From an uncultured Bacteroidota bacterium (GTDB lineage: Bacteria; Bacteroidota; Bacteroidia; UKL13-3): a stretch of 34,334 nt of DNA. Within the stretch, counting starts at the first letter, position 1, and the number at the start of each line of letters is the position of its first letter. The position numbers and the translations under genes are program-made. The notes below the pieces were generated by a model, which was not told where the DNA came from, made no database searches, and worked only from the letters and a program-made list of their open reading frames with translations. Location of the stretch: NCBI GenBank assembly GCA_903927505.1, contig CAIYNF010000168.1, forward strand, positions 1-34,334. The letters run 5' to 3'. Shown here piece by piece: positions 32,631 to 34,334 of the stretch.

Positions 32631-33719
32631 ATGATAAAAAACGGGTATTATTTCTTCTTTCTTTTATTCCTTTTGGGTGCTTGTAAAAAAGAGCCTGTAT
32701 TGGGCGATTCCTATGCCTATAACCCAGAACCATTCGCACTTGCCATACCTACCAATTTAGGTTGGTCTACATTCCCTATTCCTGCAGATAATCCCATTAC
32801 GCAAGCAGGCGTGGAACTTGGCAAAAAGCTCTTTTTCGACCCCATACTTTCTGCAAACAATGTCCAAAGTTGTGGTTCTTGTCACATGCAAGCACATGCC
32901 TACGCAGATACAAATAGGTATAGCAGCGGCGCTTTTGGCGATATTGGACAACGCAATGCGCCGCCCCTGTTTAATTTGGCTTGGGCAGAAAAATACAACA
33001 ATACCAATCACCGTTTCTTTTGGGATGGTGGTGCCAACGATTTAGAACGACAAGCCATTGGGCCTATTTTGAACCCAATTGAAATGGCCAATAAGAGTTT
33101 GTTTGATGTGGTGTCACGCTTACAAGCGCATCCGCTTTACCCGCAATTATTTAGAAAAGCTTTTGGTTCGGATAGTATTACAACATTAAAATTGGCAAAA
33201 GCGCTTACCCAATATGAAAGAACACTTATTTCTGGCAATTCTAATTGGGATAAAGCCGAGCGCAGGCAAAGGCTCAGAACACAAAGTGAAATTAATGGGA
33301 TGATTATTTTTAGTACCGAAAAAGGGGATTGTTTTCATTGTCATGGTAACCTCAACTCGCCCTATTTTACAGATTTTGGCTTTCACAACAATGGCTTAGA
33401 TGCTACCCCTACTGATAGTGGTTTATTTAGAATTACCGGTGTGCCGAGCGATTTTGGAAATTTTAAAACCCCTTCTTTAAGAAATATTTCATTTACTGCG
33501 CCTTATATGCATGATGGCAGGTTTAAGACGCTCATGGAAGTGATAGAATTTTATAATTCGGGTACGCAAAATTCGCCTACTGTAGATCCTTTTATCAGCA
33601 AAAATTTCCCTAAAGGCGGACTCAATTTAACCCCTCAAGACAAGCTCGATTTACTGAATTTTTTACTTTCATTGAACGATTCTGATTTTGTTTCAGAAAA
33701 ATCCTTAAAACTTCCTTAA
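32631..33719 (+). CDS. Di-heme cytochrome c peroxidase/MauG-like protein, MbnH type
   Basis: A 362-residue exported lipoprotein (lipobox LLGACKKE) with two c-type haem sites: CGSCH at 81-85 and CFHCH at 234-238. Family features include PIPADNPITQAGVELGKKLFFDP, FWDGGANDLERQAIGPILNPIEM, RITGVPSDFGNFKTPSLRNI and YMHDGRFKTLMEVIEFYNSG. Such proteins reduce hydrogen peroxide (CCP) or oxidise amino acids of a partner protein (MauG, MbnH). Being the second gene after an MbnP-like protein, with only 6 bases between, MbnH-type modification of that partner is favoured over plain peroxidase activity. Confidence 0.88.
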   Translation: MIKNGYYFFFLLFLLGACKKEPVLGDSYAYNPEPFALAIPTNLGWSTFPIPADNPITQAGVELGKKLFFDPILSANNVQSCGSCHMQAHAYADTNRYSSGAFGDIGQRNAPPLFNLAWAEKYNNTNHRFFWDGGANDLERQAIGPILNPIEMANKSLFDVVSRLQAHPLYPQLFRKAFGSDSITTLKLAKALTQYERTLISGNSNWDKAERRQRLRTQSEINGMIIFSTEKGDCFHCHGNLNSPYFTDFGFHNNGLDATPTDSGLFRITGVPSDFGNFKTPSLRNISFTAPYMHDGRFKTLMEVIEFYNSGTQNSPTVDPFISKNFPKGGLNLTPQDKLDLLNFLLSLNDSDFVSEKSLKLP

Positions 33720-33722
33720 TTG

Positions 33723-33753
33723 TTTGCTTTTTTTCTGAGATATCTTATATTTG
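33723..33753 (+). promoter_or_regulatory. Strong promoter for the GEVED gene
   Basis: TTTG (33723-33726), 19 bases, TATATTTG (33746-33753), an exact match to the Bacteroidota consensus. The ATG is 63 bases downstream of the -7 box, leaving a leader of about 55 bases. Confidence 0.65.
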
Positions 33754-33816
33754 ATTCATATAATTTCGTAATGAATCCTCTTTTTTTACGAATTCAAATT
33801 GAATAATTATTATCAA

Positions 33817-34334
33817 ATGAAAAAACAAATACACTTTAAGTTGTTGTTTGCAATGCTCCTTTTCCTAGGATTTAGCAATGTTTACGGCCAGTATTGTACT
33901 ACTGTTGGTGCTAGTTCCACGGGTGATGAAGACATCGCAAATGTTACATTGGTTGGTTCTTTTGGAACACAAATTAACAATTCAACCACCTGTTATGCTA
34001 CGGTACCGCAGTATGTAGATTTCACTTCTACATTGCCAGGTGTTTCCCTAATTCCTGGAAATTCTTACACCATTTCGGTAACCCTTACCCAATGTTTAGC
34101 AACGTTTTATGGTAACTCTTGTAATGTGTGGATTGATTGGAACAGGGATTTTACCTTTGACATGACAACTGAGTTGGTTTGTAATTTGGTTGCAGGACCA
34201 AGTGTTTTTCCAAGTACACATACCTTTACATTTACAGTTCCTCCAGGAGCAACGCTTGGTGTTTCAAGAATGCGTTTATCACAAATGGAGGGCGGTACAG
34301 CTGCTTCAATTCTACCTTGTGCTACCACAACTTG
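33817..34334 (+). CDS. GEVED domain-containing exported protein, 3' end missing
   Basis: Open to the right edge; about 172 residues seen. ATG 33817 begins a signal peptide (MKKQIHFKLLFAMLLFLGFSNVYG). The mature part starts QYCTTVGASSTGDEDIANVTLVG and contains QYVDFTS, ISVTLTQC and VWIDWNRDFTFDMTTELV, which is the GEVED domain pattern, a beta-sandwich common in Bacteroidota surface and secreted proteins. Such proteins usually carry a C-terminal sorting domain for type IX secretion, but that part is outside the window. The conserved acidic pattern WIDWNRD...D may bind calcium. It has a strong promoter of its own. Confidence 0.8.
   Translation, partial: MKKQIHFKLLFAMLLFLGFSNVYGQYCTTVGASSTGDEDIANVTLVGSFGTQINNSTTCYATVPQYVDFTSTLPGVSLIPGNSYTISVTLTQCLATFYGNSCNVWIDWNRDFTFDMTTELVCNLVAGPSVFPSTHTFTFTVPPGATLGVSRMRLSQMEGGTAASILPCATTT

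Noticed and set aside
1-34334. CRISPR arrays, tRNA or rRNA genes, insertion sequences, integrase or phage genes
   Set aside because: No regularly spaced repeats, cloverleaf-like GTTCRA context, transposase motifs or terminal repeats were found by reading; intergenic spaces are too short for most of these. The GTTCGA in the dispersed palindrome resembles a tRNA T-loop but has no surrounding tRNA.

Overview
The window is AT-rich chromosomal DNA from a member of the Bacteroidota. The main evidence is promoters of the TTTG-N18/19-TAnnTTTG type, rarely preceded by Shine-Dalgarno sequences, and typical families: SusC-like TonB-dependent receptor architecture, a BT_3928-like DoxX protein, DUF1599, a GlmU-like nucleotidyltransferase beside L31 type B, an MbnP/MbnH pair, and a GEVED protein of the kind exported by type IX secretion. 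I cannot place it below phylum. No rRNA, tRNA, CRISPR array, phage or insertion sequence was seen. Coding density is high and no gene-free stretch exceeds about 200 bases.

Layout. 1-3502 (+): 3' end of a lipid A acyltransferase-like gene, a lipoprotein amidohydrolase, and a MarR regulator next to a secreted YceI protein. 3554-6889 (-): hutU followed by an M1 aminopeptidase. 7060-11236 (+): a probable metal-uptake locus made of an outer-membrane barrel, a His/Cys-rich small exported protein, a ZnuD-like TonB-dependent receptor and a small lipoprotein. 11286-14383 (+): a PLP aminotransferase overlapping an unusual FAD-monooxygenase/DsbA-like fusion. 14380-25687 (-): a long leftward series running (in transcription order) GlmU-like protein, tpiA, an unrecognised 1458-residue exported protein, plsY, clpS, CoA-transferase subunit A, a secreted nuclease, an RsmH-like methyltransferase, then DoxX and a spermidine-synthase-like protein from their own promoter. 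25777-29440: rpmE2, a PRTase, HU, aroK, BT_3928-like and DUF1599. 29491-31231 (+): folP and the diadenylate cyclase cdaA, then convergent yajQ. 31824-33719 (+): copper-type MbnP/MbnH pair. 33817-end: 5' part of a GEVED protein.

Most of this is housekeeping. The points that most deserve a second look are: the monooxygenase/DsbA fusion with its overlapping aminotransferase; the 1458-residue protein with a perfect 15-bp inverted repeat just before its start; the MbnP/MbnH pair; the TonB/His-rich metal locus; a dispersed palindrome, GGTTCGAACC, present in five exact copies both inside and between genes; and inverted repeats sitting between the -33 and -7 boxes of two promoters.
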